Positions 18,655 to 28,048 are shown, counted from the first letter of the stretch. The stretch is 64,000 nucleotides of DNA from Pseudoneobacillus sp052180215 (GCF_052180215.1 NZ_CP197471.1:344001-408000), one strand, 5' to 3'. A program made the numbers and translations. Notes: generated from the sequence alone by a model not told the origin.

Positions 18655-19884
18655 ATGAACTTTTGTACAAATTGTGGTACAGAATCCATTGAAAAAGCAA
18701 ACTTTTGCTATCAATGTGGAATTCAGTTTATGAAAATTAGAAAAATAAGTAAAAATCATGAGGAGATAAATAAATCCTTAGAAGTGGAAAAACAAGTAGA
18801 GGTAAAATTTAGTGACTTTGCAAAAACAAAGGACATTCCCTGGAGTGTTTTGTGTTTTGAATATAAAAGGTTGTTATCAAGAGATCGTAAGGGATATAAA
18901 AATGTTCCTAATGCACTTTATCCCTATATAACCAATGTAATAATTGAAAAGGAATACATCCAAGAACTAATAGACTTTTGTGATAACCCATTTTTAATTT
19001 GTAATTTTGTTAAGATACATAACTTATATGAGCCAGATGTTCGAACTATACTTCGGAAGAATGGTTACGAATTAAATGTAAGAATAGATGATGATGGTTT
19101 ACATAAGCCAGATTATAGAACTATATTTCGGAAGAAAGGTGTTTACAAATCAAGTGAAATAATAGATGAACTATTGATTGAAGAAATATTATTAATGAGT
19201 AGGTCATTGGAAGAGGGGGAGAGGCACAAAGAAGAAGAAAAGCAAGAAAGAGAGAAAGAAAGAGAGAAAGAAAGAGAGAGATTGCTTCAAGAAAAGGAAA
19301 TAAAAGAAAAGAAACAACTTGAAGAACGTTTGGAAAAAGAACGATTAGAAAGAGAAGAAAGGAAAAAACAAGAGGAGGAGAGAAAAGAATTATTTAAAAA
19401 GAAAAATGAACATATTTTCGCCTTGAAAAAAATTTTGAAAAATGATAAACCATACTTTGTGATACCAAAAGAAAAAGAGGAATATGTACATATATATGAT
19501 AGACTCCTAAAACCTGTCTTTAAATATAAAACTCCATCAGTTGAAGCTGTTGTTAAACTGCAGTCTACGAAACTTTTCTTTTTGCTTAAAGAAAGAGGAT
19601 TATTTATATATACTCCTGTAGCAAACTGGATCATAATAGCTGTCAACCCAATTGATAAAATAAGTACAATGGATTTGGTTTATATCTTTCATGCACATGC
19701 CTATAATAAGGGCTGGCATTTTGATAGAGATTCAAAAGTAAAAGATGAATATGACTTGAAAATGCTTATCCGTCATATTATTATGCACGATTGGGATAGT
19801 TCGATAGCTAATAAAAGGGAAAAACGTAACTACTCGGAAAACAAAATATATATTGAAGGTCTTAGGGATTTGAGTTTGATTTAG
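18655..19884 (+). CDS. Zinc-ribbon and coiled-coil protein, unknown function
   Basis: 409 residues. A zinc ribbon opens the protein (CTNCG at residues 4-8 and CYQCG at 19-23). A segment near residues 125-165 contains a short internal duplication (PDVRTILRKNGY and PDYRTIFRKKGV). A highly charged Glu/Lys/Arg coiled coil spans about 185-250, and a mixed alpha/beta C-terminal domain ends it. No enzyme motif seen. The ribosome site is weak (AGGAATG). A sensor or scaffold role would be a guess. Confidence 0.6.
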   Translation: MNFCTNCGTESIEKANFCYQCGIQFMKIRKISKNHEEINKSLEVEKQVEVKFSDFAKTKDIPWSVLCFEYKRLLSRDRKGYKNVPNALYPYITNVIIEKEYIQELIDFCDNPFLICNFVKIHNLYEPDVRTILRKNGYELNVRIDDDGLHKPDYRTIFRKKGVYKSSEIIDELLIEEILLMSRSLEEGERHKEEEKQEREKEREKERERLLQEKEIKEKKQLEERLEKERLEREERKKQEEERKELFKKKNEHIFALKKILKNDKPYFVIPKEKEEYVHIYDRLLKPVFKYKTPSVEAVVKLQSTKLFFLLKERGLFIYTPVANWIIIAVNPIDKISTMDLVYIFHAHAYNKGWHFDRDSKVKDEYDLKMLIRHIIMHDWDSSIANKREKRNYSENKIYIEGLRDLSLI

Positions 19885-19913
19885 CTTTAGATAAACCAAG
19901 GCGAATACAATTT

Positions 19914-20283
19914 GGGTAAACTTGCATTAAATCCAATATATCAAGAAATGATTAATTATTTTAGAATAAGATACAAAATGGAGATTTTATTGATAATCAA
20001 TATTGGCATTTCTACTTTCTTACTCTTTCTGAAATAATGTTAAATTTAGCAGTATGCGAAGTAAACTTAGAAAATGATGATTCATGTGTAAATTATGCTT
20101 CGTTGGCAGTTAAGATTTCAACACTTAGAAAATGATTTACTTGATAAGGGGAGTCAATTAATTCTCTATTCACTTACACACAATGGAGATGGATTGTTAA
20201 GACATCCAAAAGAAATCCTTCAAGAACAAATGCCTCCTTCTTTAAATGAAAAAGCAAGACTACTATTTGAGGTAACTTTTTAA
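19914..20283 (+). pseudogene. Decayed gene, at least two frameshifts
   Basis: Three overlapping frames each give protein-like sequence: about 19914-19980 (LGKLALNPIYQEMINYFRI), then 19979-20132 (NGDFIDNQYWHFYFLTLSEI onward), then about 20121-20283 (HLENDLLDKGSQLILYSLTH onward to TAA). Joined, they would make about 120 residues. No start is obvious and the family is unrecognised. The terminator right after it supports a former gene end. Confidence 0.4.
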
Positions 20284-20306
20284 AATTTAGTAGAAAATCA
20301 TAGCAA

Positions 20307-20340
20307 AAGACATCTTATCTAAGATAAGGTGTCTTTTTAT
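20307..20340 (+). terminator. Intrinsic terminator
   Basis: AAAAGACATCTTATC, a TAA loop, then GATAAGGTGTCTTTTTATTTC: an 11-bp stem with one G-T pair and a T-run. It lies just after the decayed gene and before the resolvase control region. Confidence 0.75.
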
Positions 20341-20425
20341 TTCTTTTTAGAAAAGGAATTTGAATTTTTATTAATAAAATGATTATCGCATTAGATAAAG
20401 ATTTGTAGAAATATGAACTTATCTT

Positions 20426-20510
20426 TGTGTCCCAAAATCATACTATTTGTGATGCATAAAATTGAGTATCCCAAAACACCGTTTTAATACTTTTGGAATG
20501 TTACTGGCCC
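20426..20510. promoter_or_regulatory. Candidate resolution (res) site
   Basis: Related motifs cluster upstream of the resolvase promoter: TCCCAAAATCATAC, GTATCCCAAAAC and the inverted GTTTTAATACTTTTGGA. The middle part forms an imperfect dyad around GTATCCCAAAAC/GTTTTAATAC. Serine resolvases commonly bind three such subsites beside their own gene and repress themselves. Assignment is from pattern and position. Confidence 0.4.
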
Positions 20511-20539
20511 TTCACAGAGGTTTTGAAACATCTTATAAT
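20511..20539 (+). promoter_or_regulatory. Promoter of the resolvase gene
   Basis: TTCACA (20511-20516), 17-bp spacer and TATAAT (20534-20539), a near-consensus sigma-A promoter 40 bp upstream of the resolvase start and directly after the candidate res site. Confidence 0.65.
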
Positions 20540-20578
20540 GAAACTATACAAACATACATTCGGTAGGAGGGGATTACT

Positions 20579-21139
20579 ATAAAAATAGGTTACTGTAGAA
20601 TTTCTTCACAAAGCCAAAATGAAGCAAGACAAATAAAAGCATTGGAAGAACATAATGTGGAAAAGATTTTTTTAGATAAGTTAAGCGGTAAAGACACAAA
20701 TCGACCAAAGCTACAAGAGATGCTGAACTTTATTAGAGAAGGTGACATTTTAATAATAGAGTCTATCTCCAGATTAGCTCGGAATACAAAAGATTTCCTG
20801 GAGATCGTAAATGATTTGACAGATAGGGGAATCGAGGTTATTAGTTTAAAAGAAAGCATTGATACATCGACTCCACAAGGGAAATTTATTTGTACCATTT
20901 TTGGTGCTTTGTATGAACTTGAACGAGATAGTATTAAACAGAGGCAGTTGGAGGGTATTGCTATTGCTAAAGATAATGGAATTCAATTCGGTAGACCTCC
21001 TATAAGAATAGATGAACATTTTATGAGAGAATATAAACGATGGAAAGAAGGAAAACAAACAGCGGTGAATACTTATACGAAGTTAGATATATCTCGAACC
21101 TCTTTTTATCGTAAAGTAAAACAGATTGAAAGGAATTAA
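20579..21139 (+). CDS. Serine resolvase with apparent ATA start
   Basis: About 186-residue small serine recombinase of the Tn3/Tn552 resolvase type. The catalytic-serine region KIGYCRISS is at residues 2-10, ESISRLAR gives the conserved active-site arginines, and a C-terminal helix-turn-helix ends it (DISRTSFYRKVKQ). No ATG, GTG or TTG occurs between the in-frame stop at 20564 and the catalytic Ser. AGGAGG (20565-20570) lies 8 bp before ATA 20579, the position of the usual Met in MKIGYCR. The first ATG (20642) would remove the catalytic Ser. Role: resolving cointegrates of the adjoining transposon. Confidence 0.8.
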   Translation: MKIGYCRISSQSQNEARQIKALEEHNVEKIFLDKLSGKDTNRPKLQEMLNFIREGDILIIESISRLARNTKDFLEIVNDLTDRGIEVISLKESIDTSTPQGKFICTIFGALYELERDSIKQRQLEGIAIAKDNGIQFGRPPIRIDEHFMREYKRWKEGKQTAVNTYTKLDISRTSFYRKVKQIERN

Positions 21140-21173
21140 TTATGAAGATTAATAAACTGAATATTTTTAGAGG

Positions 21174-21249
21174 AACCACGATTTCTTAGCCAAAGCCTTA
21201 AAAAAAACAGAGGGCATTGACTATATGAAATCGTGGTTTTATTTTTGCC
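21174..21249 (+). terminator. Long-loop hairpin before tnsA
   Basis: Perfect 12-bp inverted repeat (AACCACGATTTC at 21174-21185, GAAATCGTGGTT at 21227-21238) with a 41-nt loop, followed by TTATTTTTG. It may end resolvase transcripts or act as an attenuator before tnsA, with alternative pairing in the loop. Confidence 0.45.
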
Positions 21250-21269
21250 CACTAAAATGAGGTGAAAAG

Positions 21270-22085
21270 ATGATTGGAATTAAGGATGTATCACCGTATT
21301 ACAGTTCAAATCCAAAAATTAGAAAATTTATAAAAGAGGGGAGAGGTCATGGAGCTGGTAAGGAATATATACCTTGGGTAAAAACCCATGAGTTTTCCTC
21401 GAAAGGGCGAGCAACTCGAATAATGGGAGTGAAAATACCGAGAATTTTCCATTTGCAATCGGACAATATGTACAGGGCTTTCCTGACATTCGAGTATAGT
21501 TCAGTTTTGGACATTCGAGAGTCATATCCCCTTTTGGATGTCATGGAAGTCATCGATCATAAGGATGATTTACGTTTTGACAAGTTTGTTGATAAGGAGT
21601 CGAGAGAGCCTTTTGTAATTACAACGAGTTTTCTACTTACTGTGAAGGAACCAGATGGTAGCGAAAAGTATGTCGCAAGAACTGTAAAAAATACATCAGA
21701 GTTGAGTCGGAAGGTAACGTGGGAAAAGCTCGAAATTGAAAGACGGTATTGGGAAAGTAAAGGGATCTCTTGGAAGATAATCACCGAGAAACAGTTGCCA
21801 AGGCAACTGGCTAAGAACATTGAATGGGTAAGAGAGACTCTATTAGAAGGTAGTGAAGGAGAACTGAACAAAGAAATACTTTCAATCACGCTATTGCGGT
21901 TTTTAGTTGAAAATGGTGGTGACTCATTAAAGGAAGTGTTAAGGACTTTCGATAAGCAAAAAGGCTTGCAAAAGGGGACTGGCATATTCCTGTTTAGATA
22001 CTTAATAGCCAAAAAAGAGATATCTATTGATATGAGCAAAGCAATTGATTTTAGTTTATCGGCACAGGACTTATTAAAGAAATAG
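21270..22085 (+). CDS. tnsA: Tn7-like TnsA, active site apparently lost
   Basis: 271 residues. The N-terminal part matches TnsA (EGRGHGAGKEYIPW, SSVLDIRESYPLL, KLEIERRYWESKGI) and the C-terminal part matches the TnsC-interacting domain. Tn7 TnsA cuts the 5' ends using Glu63, Asp114, Gln130 and Lys132. Aligned here, SDLE is SDNM (Met67), STDFL is TTSFL (Ser120), and QVK is TVK (Thr138, Lys140). Only the Lys remains, so 5' cleavage is probably abolished while structural contacts to TnsB and TnsC may persist. First gene of tnsABCD, ending 11 bp before tnsB. Confidence 0.88.
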   Translation: MIGIKDVSPYYSSNPKIRKFIKEGRGHGAGKEYIPWVKTHEFSSKGRATRIMGVKIPRIFHLQSDNMYRAFLTFEYSSVLDIRESYPLLDVMEVIDHKDDLRFDKFVDKESREPFVITTSFLLTVKEPDGSEKYVARTVKNTSELSRKVTWEKLEIERRYWESKGISWKIITEKQLPRQLAKNIEWVRETLLEGSEGELNKEILSITLLRFLVENGGDSLKEVLRTFDKQKGLQKGTGIFLFRYLIAKKEISIDMSKAIDFSLSAQDLLKK

Positions 22086-22096
22086 GCGGTGAGTGA

Positions 22097-24247
22097 ATGG
22101 AGCTGTTTGAGTGTTCGTTGCTGAAATATGAGGATGGAAAAACTATACGTATTGTTTTTAATAATCGCCTTTCTTCTATTATATATATTGTCGATATGGA
22201 AGCGAAAAGGTGGGCCTACTCAATTGAGAAGAATAAAATTTTGGATTTAATAGAAAGAAAGGTTCTCAATGTATTAAATGAAGATCCTTTCCATCGCTAT
22301 GTAATCGAGGGGGATTTGAGCAAAGCCGAAAGAGAAAGAAGGGATCAAGCGTGGAAAATCGTTTCTTATGCCTTAGATCAAGTGGAGATAGAAGAACATA
22401 TTTTCATTACTAAGTACAGGGAAGATGCAATTAAAAAGGCAAGTGCTGTTTTTAAGGTCAACTACAGCACTGTAAAGAATTATCTTATTGAATACTGGAA
22501 AGGCGGGAAAATACGAAATGCTCTCCTACCTGCGTATCACTTGTGCGGGGCAAAAGGGCAGGAGAAAAAAGCATATGAGAAAAAGCGGGGAAGACCAAGT
22601 TCAGTCGAATCAAAGCAAGGAGTAAACATAGATGAAAAGATAAAAAAGTATTTTAAGGTAGGTTTAAATAGATATTACTACAATGAAAAGCAAAATACGT
22701 TGCGGACTGTTTATGAATTCACAATACGGGATTTTTTCACAGAAGAATACATTGATGCAAGTGGGACAAGAATAGGAGTCTTAGAGGATTTTGCAAAAAT
22801 CCCCACATACAATCAATTTTTATATTGGTTTAAAAAATTTAATGATGCTAAAAAGGAAGTATCGAGTAGGGAGGGATCAAGGATATATCATCAAAAATAT
22901 AGAGGGATTATTGGGAATTCGACACAAGATGCAGGGTTAGGGCCAGCGACTCTATGGCAAACAGATTCCACCCCCTTAGATATCCACTGCATTTCATCTA
23001 TTAACCGAGGTGTTTTAGTAGGTAAACCTTTACTTCACTTAGTAATCGATGTTTATAGTCGCCTTGTGGTTGGTTTTAGCTTAACTTTTGAATCATTGAA
23101 TTCATATAGTGGGGCTATGATAGCACTACTAAATAGCATGACTCCTAAAAAAGAGTTTTGTAAGATATATGGCATTGATATAGAAGATGAATGGGATGTA
23201 GCTTGTATTCCCCAACGCATTTTTACTGATAGAGGTGAATTAGATGGAAAGCAGATTGAAGGGGCTATAGAAGGATTGGGAATTTCAATACAAAATAGTC
23301 CAAGCTATAGACCTGAGACCAAGGGATTAATAGAGTCTATGTTCCATAATATGGTGCATAGAATGATTAAGCCTCATGTTGAAGGCGTTGTTAATGGGAG
23401 CAGAGTTCGTGAAAGAGGCGAGAGTGATACTCGCCTAAAAGCAAATTTAACTATTGAGGAGGTTACAGCAATACTGATAAAGTGCTTAATCTTTTATAAC
23501 AATTTTCACGTTATAGAAGATTACCCCTTAACAGAACAGATGTTGGTACATGGGGTTGAGAAGATTCCAAGGAAAATATGGGAGTTTGGGTTGAAAAACC
23601 AAAAAGGTCAGTTACGTGTATTACCTGATGATGTGATTCGGATGCATCTTCTTCCATCTGATAGTAAAGCATCCATTACATCAAAAGGTGTTAAGTTTAG
23701 GCAATTGCTCTATGCATCTGAGTACAGTTTGAAAAACAATTGGTTCCAAACAGCAAGAATAAAAGGTAGTTCAAAGATTAAAGTTTGGTATGATCCGAGA
23801 GACTTAACAAATATCTACACCAGGGGTAAAGAAGACCACAAATTTCACAAGCTAACCTTAGTAGATCATTTTGTGAAGTTCAAAAATAAAGGCATTGAAG
23901 AGGTTGAGCAAATAATAAAGTATGAAAAGTCGGTAGACAGTGAGGGAAAAGAAAGAGAGTTAAAAGAGAAGATGAAGCTCTTTGACGATATAGCAAAAAT
24001 TGTTCAGGTAGGAAAGCAAAAGACAGAGGAGCAAATAGATAACACTATAAGCAAAACCAAAAAACTGAAAGGGATGAAAGAGAACCGAAGAAAGGAAAGA
24101 GAATTGCGTCGGCAGGAACTACAGGAACAAAGTATTAGCTTAATAGAGGAAGTACAAGTAAATGAAACCGAGAATTATGAATGTAATAACGATTTAGATG
24201 TGTTTAGAAGACTTCAAGTGTTAGGAATGAACGATGATGATGAATAA
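22097..24247 (+). CDS. tnsB: Tn7-like TnsB transposase
   Basis: 716-residue DDE transposase that binds the transposon ends and joins 3' ends to target DNA. The triad is intact: Asp290 in WQTDSTPLD, Asp378 in FTDRGELDG and Glu413 in KGLIESMF. Helix-turn-helix regions lie in the N-terminal ~160 residues, including a basic KKRGRPSSVE segment. The basic C-terminal ~90 residues should contact TnsC. Its last codons overlap the start of tnsC (ATGATGATGAATAA), so the two are coupled. Confidence 0.92.
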   Translation: MELFECSLLKYEDGKTIRIVFNNRLSSIIYIVDMEAKRWAYSIEKNKILDLIERKVLNVLNEDPFHRYVIEGDLSKAERERRDQAWKIVSYALDQVEIEEHIFITKYREDAIKKASAVFKVNYSTVKNYLIEYWKGGKIRNALLPAYHLCGAKGQEKKAYEKKRGRPSSVESKQGVNIDEKIKKYFKVGLNRYYYNEKQNTLRTVYEFTIRDFFTEEYIDASGTRIGVLEDFAKIPTYNQFLYWFKKFNDAKKEVSSREGSRIYHQKYRGIIGNSTQDAGLGPATLWQTDSTPLDIHCISSINRGVLVGKPLLHLVIDVYSRLVVGFSLTFESLNSYSGAMIALLNSMTPKKEFCKIYGIDIEDEWDVACIPQRIFTDRGELDGKQIEGAIEGLGISIQNSPSYRPETKGLIESMFHNMVHRMIKPHVEGVVNGSRVRERGESDTRLKANLTIEEVTAILIKCLIFYNNFHVIEDYPLTEQMLVHGVEKIPRKIWEFGLKNQKGQLRVLPDDVIRMHLLPSDSKASITSKGVKFRQLLYASEYSLKNNWFQTARIKGSSKIKVWYDPRDLTNIYTRGKEDHKFHKLTLVDHFVKFKNKGIEEVEQIIKYEKSVDSEGKERELKEKMKLFDDIAKIVQVGKQKTEEQIDNTISKTKKLKGMKENRRKERELRRQELQEQSISLIEEVQVNETENYECNNDLDVFRRLQVLGMNDDDE

Positions 24248-25721
24248 CTTCTTCTTACCGAATGGCATGGGAGCAGTGGAAGCAGAATATCATGAGTTTC
24301 CTCTGGAAGAGTATAATAGCAACCCTTTTATACAAGCTCTTCCTCCTTTAATTGACAAACAAACAATCATAAAAAAATTGATGTCTCCTATATCTTATAA
24401 GGAAGAAGAACGAAATATGGATAGTGCTTATAGACTTCATTTAATTCATAGATTGTACAAACTCTTTCAACCACTGCCAATTCATTTAAGTATCTGGAAC
24501 ACAATCCATACTCTTATTTATCAAGGATATATAGCAAGAAATCCCTTTGATAAGGATTATAGAAGGTATATTAATAAAACGGGAAAACAAATCATTAACC
24601 GAACTTTTGATATAAATAGTCGAGCAGATTTTAGAACAACTGCAAATAGTGCAACCTTAATTGGATATAGTGGTATGGGTAAAACAACCACAGTGGGTAG
24701 GGTAATAAGTAATATACCTCAAATTGTAGTCCATAATTATTATAATTATCAACATTTTAATCAAATTCAACTTACTCATTTAACACTTCAGACTCCGCAT
24801 AATTCAAGTCTGAAATCATTAACCTTACAATTCTTTATGAAGATAGATGAATTACTTGGGACTAATACTTTTCAAAAGCAAGTATCTCGTAATCTATCTA
24901 CAGATGCTATGTTACCTTTAATGGGGCAAGTGGCTCTAAACGTCGGTATCGGTATGCTAATTATCGATGAAATTCAACACCTTCAGAACAGAGGTGTCCA
25001 ACAAATGATGAATTACTTTGTTACGTTAATGAATTCCTTTGGTGTACCTATTCTTTTTGTCGGAACTCCTGCAAGCTATTCTGTTTTTCAAAATGAATTT
25101 AGAATATCAAGAAGAGTATCGGGGAATGGAGAAATCATTTGGAATAACATGGAGAATGATAAAGAGTTCTATTTCTTCTTAGAATCTATATGGAGATACC
25201 AATGGAATCAGAAATATGTTCCATTAACAAAGGATTTGGTGGATATATTTTACGAACAAACACAAGGAGTATCAGACTTAATTGTAAAATTATTTGTAAA
25301 CGTTCAAGAAATGTGCATTACCAATGGGAAAGAAGAGTTTACAGTTGATATGATTAAAAGATGTGCGGAAAATCAGTTTAGGTTGATGAAACCGATGCTT
25401 GATGCAATAAGGTCTAAAAATATATATAAGATGGCTCAATTCGAAGATTTAAGAAAGATTGAATATACTTCCGATATTCAGATCTCAAAACCAAGTAAAG
25501 AAAGGATAGAAGTCATTCAATCAAAGACAAAGGTAGTAAAAGAAGCAACAAAAAAGATAACTGTACATAAGAAACGTAACGTAAAAAGGGTTGTCGACAA
25601 TGGAGATGACGACATTAGGGTTCTGTTAAAAATATCAGGTGACACAACACCATATCAACTTTTGGTTGAAAAAGATTATATAGACAATATGGCATTATGG
25701 ATGGAAGGGGAAGGGAAATGA
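24234..25721 (+). CDS. tnsC: Tn7-like TnsC AAA+ regulator
   Basis: 495-residue AAA+ ATPase that links target selection to TnsAB. Walker A GYSGMGKTT is at residues 143-151 and Walker B IIDEIQHL near residue 242. The C-terminal tail is basic. It overlaps tnsB by 14 bp and tnsD by 4 bp (ATGA). In Tn7, ATP-bound TnsC polymerises on DNA and is recruited by TnsD. Confidence 0.92.
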   Translation: MMMNNFFLPNGMGAVEAEYHEFPLEEYNSNPFIQALPPLIDKQTIIKKLMSPISYKEEERNMDSAYRLHLIHRLYKLFQPLPIHLSIWNTIHTLIYQGYIARNPFDKDYRRYINKTGKQIINRTFDINSRADFRTTANSATLIGYSGMGKTTTVGRVISNIPQIVVHNYYNYQHFNQIQLTHLTLQTPHNSSLKSLTLQFFMKIDELLGTNTFQKQVSRNLSTDAMLPLMGQVALNVGIGMLIIDEIQHLQNRGVQQMMNYFVTLMNSFGVPILFVGTPASYSVFQNEFRISRRVSGNGEIIWNNMENDKEFYFFLESIWRYQWNQKYVPLTKDLVDIFYEQTQGVSDLIVKLFVNVQEMCITNGKEEFTVDMIKRCAENQFRLMKPMLDAIRSKNIYKMAQFEDLRKIEYTSDIQISKPSKERIEVIQSKTKVVKEATKKITVHKKRNVKRVVDNGDDDIRVLLKISGDTTPYQLLVEKDYIDNMALWMEGEGK

Positions 25722-27223
25722 TAAACTTCCTCCCCTTAATTTACGAGGATGAACTATTATTTAGCGTTATTTCACGATACAAGCAGATATGCGGAATGGA
25801 AAGCAAACGTGCATTGGAAATGGATTTATTTAAAATATACAAAAGAATGGGAAGGAAATCGGTTCTATTTCCTCAGTATTTGGATACTTTTGTATCCAAT
25901 CTTCCACCAACCTCAAAACTCTCTATAAAAGAGATAATTACCAATCACACGATGTATCCGTTTTATACCGCTATGTTATCTGAGCAGAAATCTCAATCTG
26001 TATTTATTGCTATGGAGAAAGGATACGGAAAATGTATTGAAAACATGGTGGGGATGGCTGGAAGTAAGGTTAAATCAACAAATTATTTGCGTTATTGTCC
26101 AAAATGCTATAAAGAGGATTTGGAGGAAATTGGAGAAAGTTATTGGCGTAGGCTTCCCCAGGTTCCAGGGGCTTTATATTGCCCGACACACAAGGTTCTT
26201 TATAAGGATAGCAATGTAGTCATTACAGATTGTCGAAATGATTTCTATTGTGTGGATGAAGATACTTGTAATACTGAGGTGATGATGGATACAAATCCAA
26301 ATCAATTTATGTTACTTAATTTAAGATATATGGAAAATGTGTCGTACCTGTTCAAGCAACATGTGATTAAAAAGGATTTAACTTTTATCATTAATTTTTA
26401 TATTGATAGATTGAGGGAGAGGGGCCTTGCTTCAAAAGGAGGAAAAATTTATATCGAAAGATTGATAGAGGCTTTTTTGAGTTACTACCCATCAGATTAT
26501 TTGGAGTTGATGCAGAGTGTTGTTGATATTGAAAAAGAAGCAAACTGGTTAAGGCTCTTTGTTCGAAACAACAATAAGAACAGAAGCCCATTGAGACATC
26601 TGTTATTTTTGCAATTCCTTGGAATTACCGTAGAAGAGCTATATTCAACAAAGAGTACAACTGGAAAACAAACTATACTTCTTAAACGTACTCCTTTATT
26701 TGATGTTGAGGAAAGAAGAAAACAATGGTTAATGATAATCGAAAAGAACCCTGGAGTAAGCCGAAGTCAGTTAAAACAAATAGGAAAGGGGCTTCACACA
26801 TGGATATATGTAAATGATCGTGAATGGTATGAAGAGGTTACACCGAGGACAAGAGAGAGGAAGCAGAAAGCGGAGATTATCGATTGGGAAAAACGTGATG
26901 AAGGATGTTTAGAATTTGCAAAAAGTGCAGTTGAAAGAATATTGAATGCTGAGGGAAAGCCAATCAGGATTACTCCAAGTACCATTAGAAGGGAGATTGG
27001 GGTGAGTCGATGGTTCAATCATGCAAAACTTTTGAAAACCCGCCAATATATTAGCGATGTAACAGAAGATATTGAAAGCTATCGAGTGAGAAAAATCGTA
27101 TGGGCTATTGAAGAGATGATAAAGCAGGGGGAAAAACTAACGGTATATAAAATTCAGTTAAAAGCAGGTTTTGGAGGAGGCAACAAAGGGATTAAGGATA
27201 TAATTATCAAAACTATAATGTAA
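25718..27223 (+). CDS. tnsD: TnsD/TniQ-family target selector
   Basis: About 501 residues from ATG 25718, which overlaps the tnsC stop as ATGA; an in-frame ATG at 25697 is less likely because the family usually begins at MINFLPLIYEDELLFSVISR. The TniQ zinc motif is visible (CPKC near residue 127, CPTHK near 157), followed by a long C-terminal DNA-binding part with helix-turn-helix-like segments (SRSQLKQIGKG, TPSTIRREIGVSRW). Full TnsD size (Tn7 TnsD is 508 residues) suggests a fixed attachment site rather than a short CRISPR-linked TniQ. No Cas gene is present. Confidence 0.88.
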   Translation: MINFLPLIYEDELLFSVISRYKQICGMESKRALEMDLFKIYKRMGRKSVLFPQYLDTFVSNLPPTSKLSIKEIITNHTMYPFYTAMLSEQKSQSVFIAMEKGYGKCIENMVGMAGSKVKSTNYLRYCPKCYKEDLEEIGESYWRRLPQVPGALYCPTHKVLYKDSNVVITDCRNDFYCVDEDTCNTEVMMDTNPNQFMLLNLRYMENVSYLFKQHVIKKDLTFIINFYIDRLRERGLASKGGKIYIERLIEAFLSYYPSDYLELMQSVVDIEKEANWLRLFVRNNNKNRSPLRHLLFLQFLGITVEELYSTKSTTGKQTILLKRTPLFDVEERRKQWLMIIEKNPGVSRSQLKQIGKGLHTWIYVNDREWYEEVTPRTRERKQKAEIIDWEKRDEGCLEFAKSAVERILNAEGKPIRITPSTIRREIGVSRWFNHAKLLKTRQYISDVTEDIESYRVRKIVWAIEEMIKQGEKLTVYKIQLKAGFGGGNKGIKDIIIKTIM

Positions 27224-27507
27224 TGGGTAAATGTATTAAGAAGAGACTCTATTCCTTTGAAGAAACATAATCAATTAAGCCATTAAATTGTAAAACAGCT
27301 AAAAAGATTTGAAGTATTGTAGAACACAAATAAAGGAGTTGAAACGTGCGAAATGTTCATTAGTATTTGCTCGTATCAGCTTCTTTAAATGTGCTGTTAA
27401 GGATAATTAGTCAATATAGTAACAGATGTTACGTTAATGAAGAGGTAAACTTATGGGATTTTAGTTTCTCTCACAAGTAATATATGCTTGTAAATATTGT
27501 CCTTAGT

Positions 27508-27774
27508 TTAAGTCTCCTTGGGCAAAAAGCAGTAACCATTGTCAATTAAATTCTGAGCTGTTCTTCCATAAAAACCTTGAAGTTCCCACACAATTCCAGA
27601 GTTAATCATGTGCTGGAATCCTTCAATAATCTCTTCGTCAGTTAGGTCATAATCTGACTCAAATAGGAGTATAAAATCAACTAAATTAAACTCAAATGCC
27701 TTTTCATTCATTTGATTATTCGGGTTTCTTTTTGTCTGAGCAAAAGTGCTGATATTAACTTCGTTTTTATTCAA
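27508..27774 (-). CDS. Small acidic hypothetical protein
   Basis: 88 residues, acidic and helical (EFNLVDFILLFESDYDLTDEEIIEGFQHMI), of a type seen in phages and mobile elements. A good ribosome site precedes the start (AAAAGGAGGTGG on the minus strand). Function unknown. It lies alone between tnsD and the 28119 operon. The 280 bp between tnsD and this gene shows nothing recognisable. Confidence 0.65.
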   Translation of the reverse strand: MNKNEVNISTFAQTKRNPNNQMNEKAFEFNLVDFILLFESDYDLTDEEIIEGFQHMINSGIVWELQGFYGRTAQNLIDNGYCFLPKET

Positions 27775-28048
27775 TTTAATTCCACCTCCTTTTAAATATT
27801 TTGAAGTAAAAATCGCTTAGATGAATTTAATATCAAGTAGAATTCACGATTTCTTTGTTATTTTTTAATGATATTCATTTCATTTTTCTTTATAACGATA
27901 GAACTGAATAATAGAAGTCGAACCAATGCTGACATACATTAGGCAAAAATTATAAGAAAATCATTTTATACTGTAGTTAAATAGTGTAAACCTTTTGAGA
28001 AATCCAGAAACCAGAAATAAATGTAAGACATAGCTATAAAAGAATATA

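Noticed and set aside
20426..20445. TGTGTCCCAAAATCATACT as the near transposon end
   Set aside because: It partly resembles the inner-reading TGTACTCCCACAAAAT terminus at 36788, but flanking 5-mers do not match as a target duplication and AATAAAGT sites are missing; a res site explains it better.
21270..27223. CRISPR-associated transposon (CAST)
   Set aside because: TnsD is full length and no Cas genes or repeat-spacer array were seen; a classic attachment-site Tn7-like element fits better.
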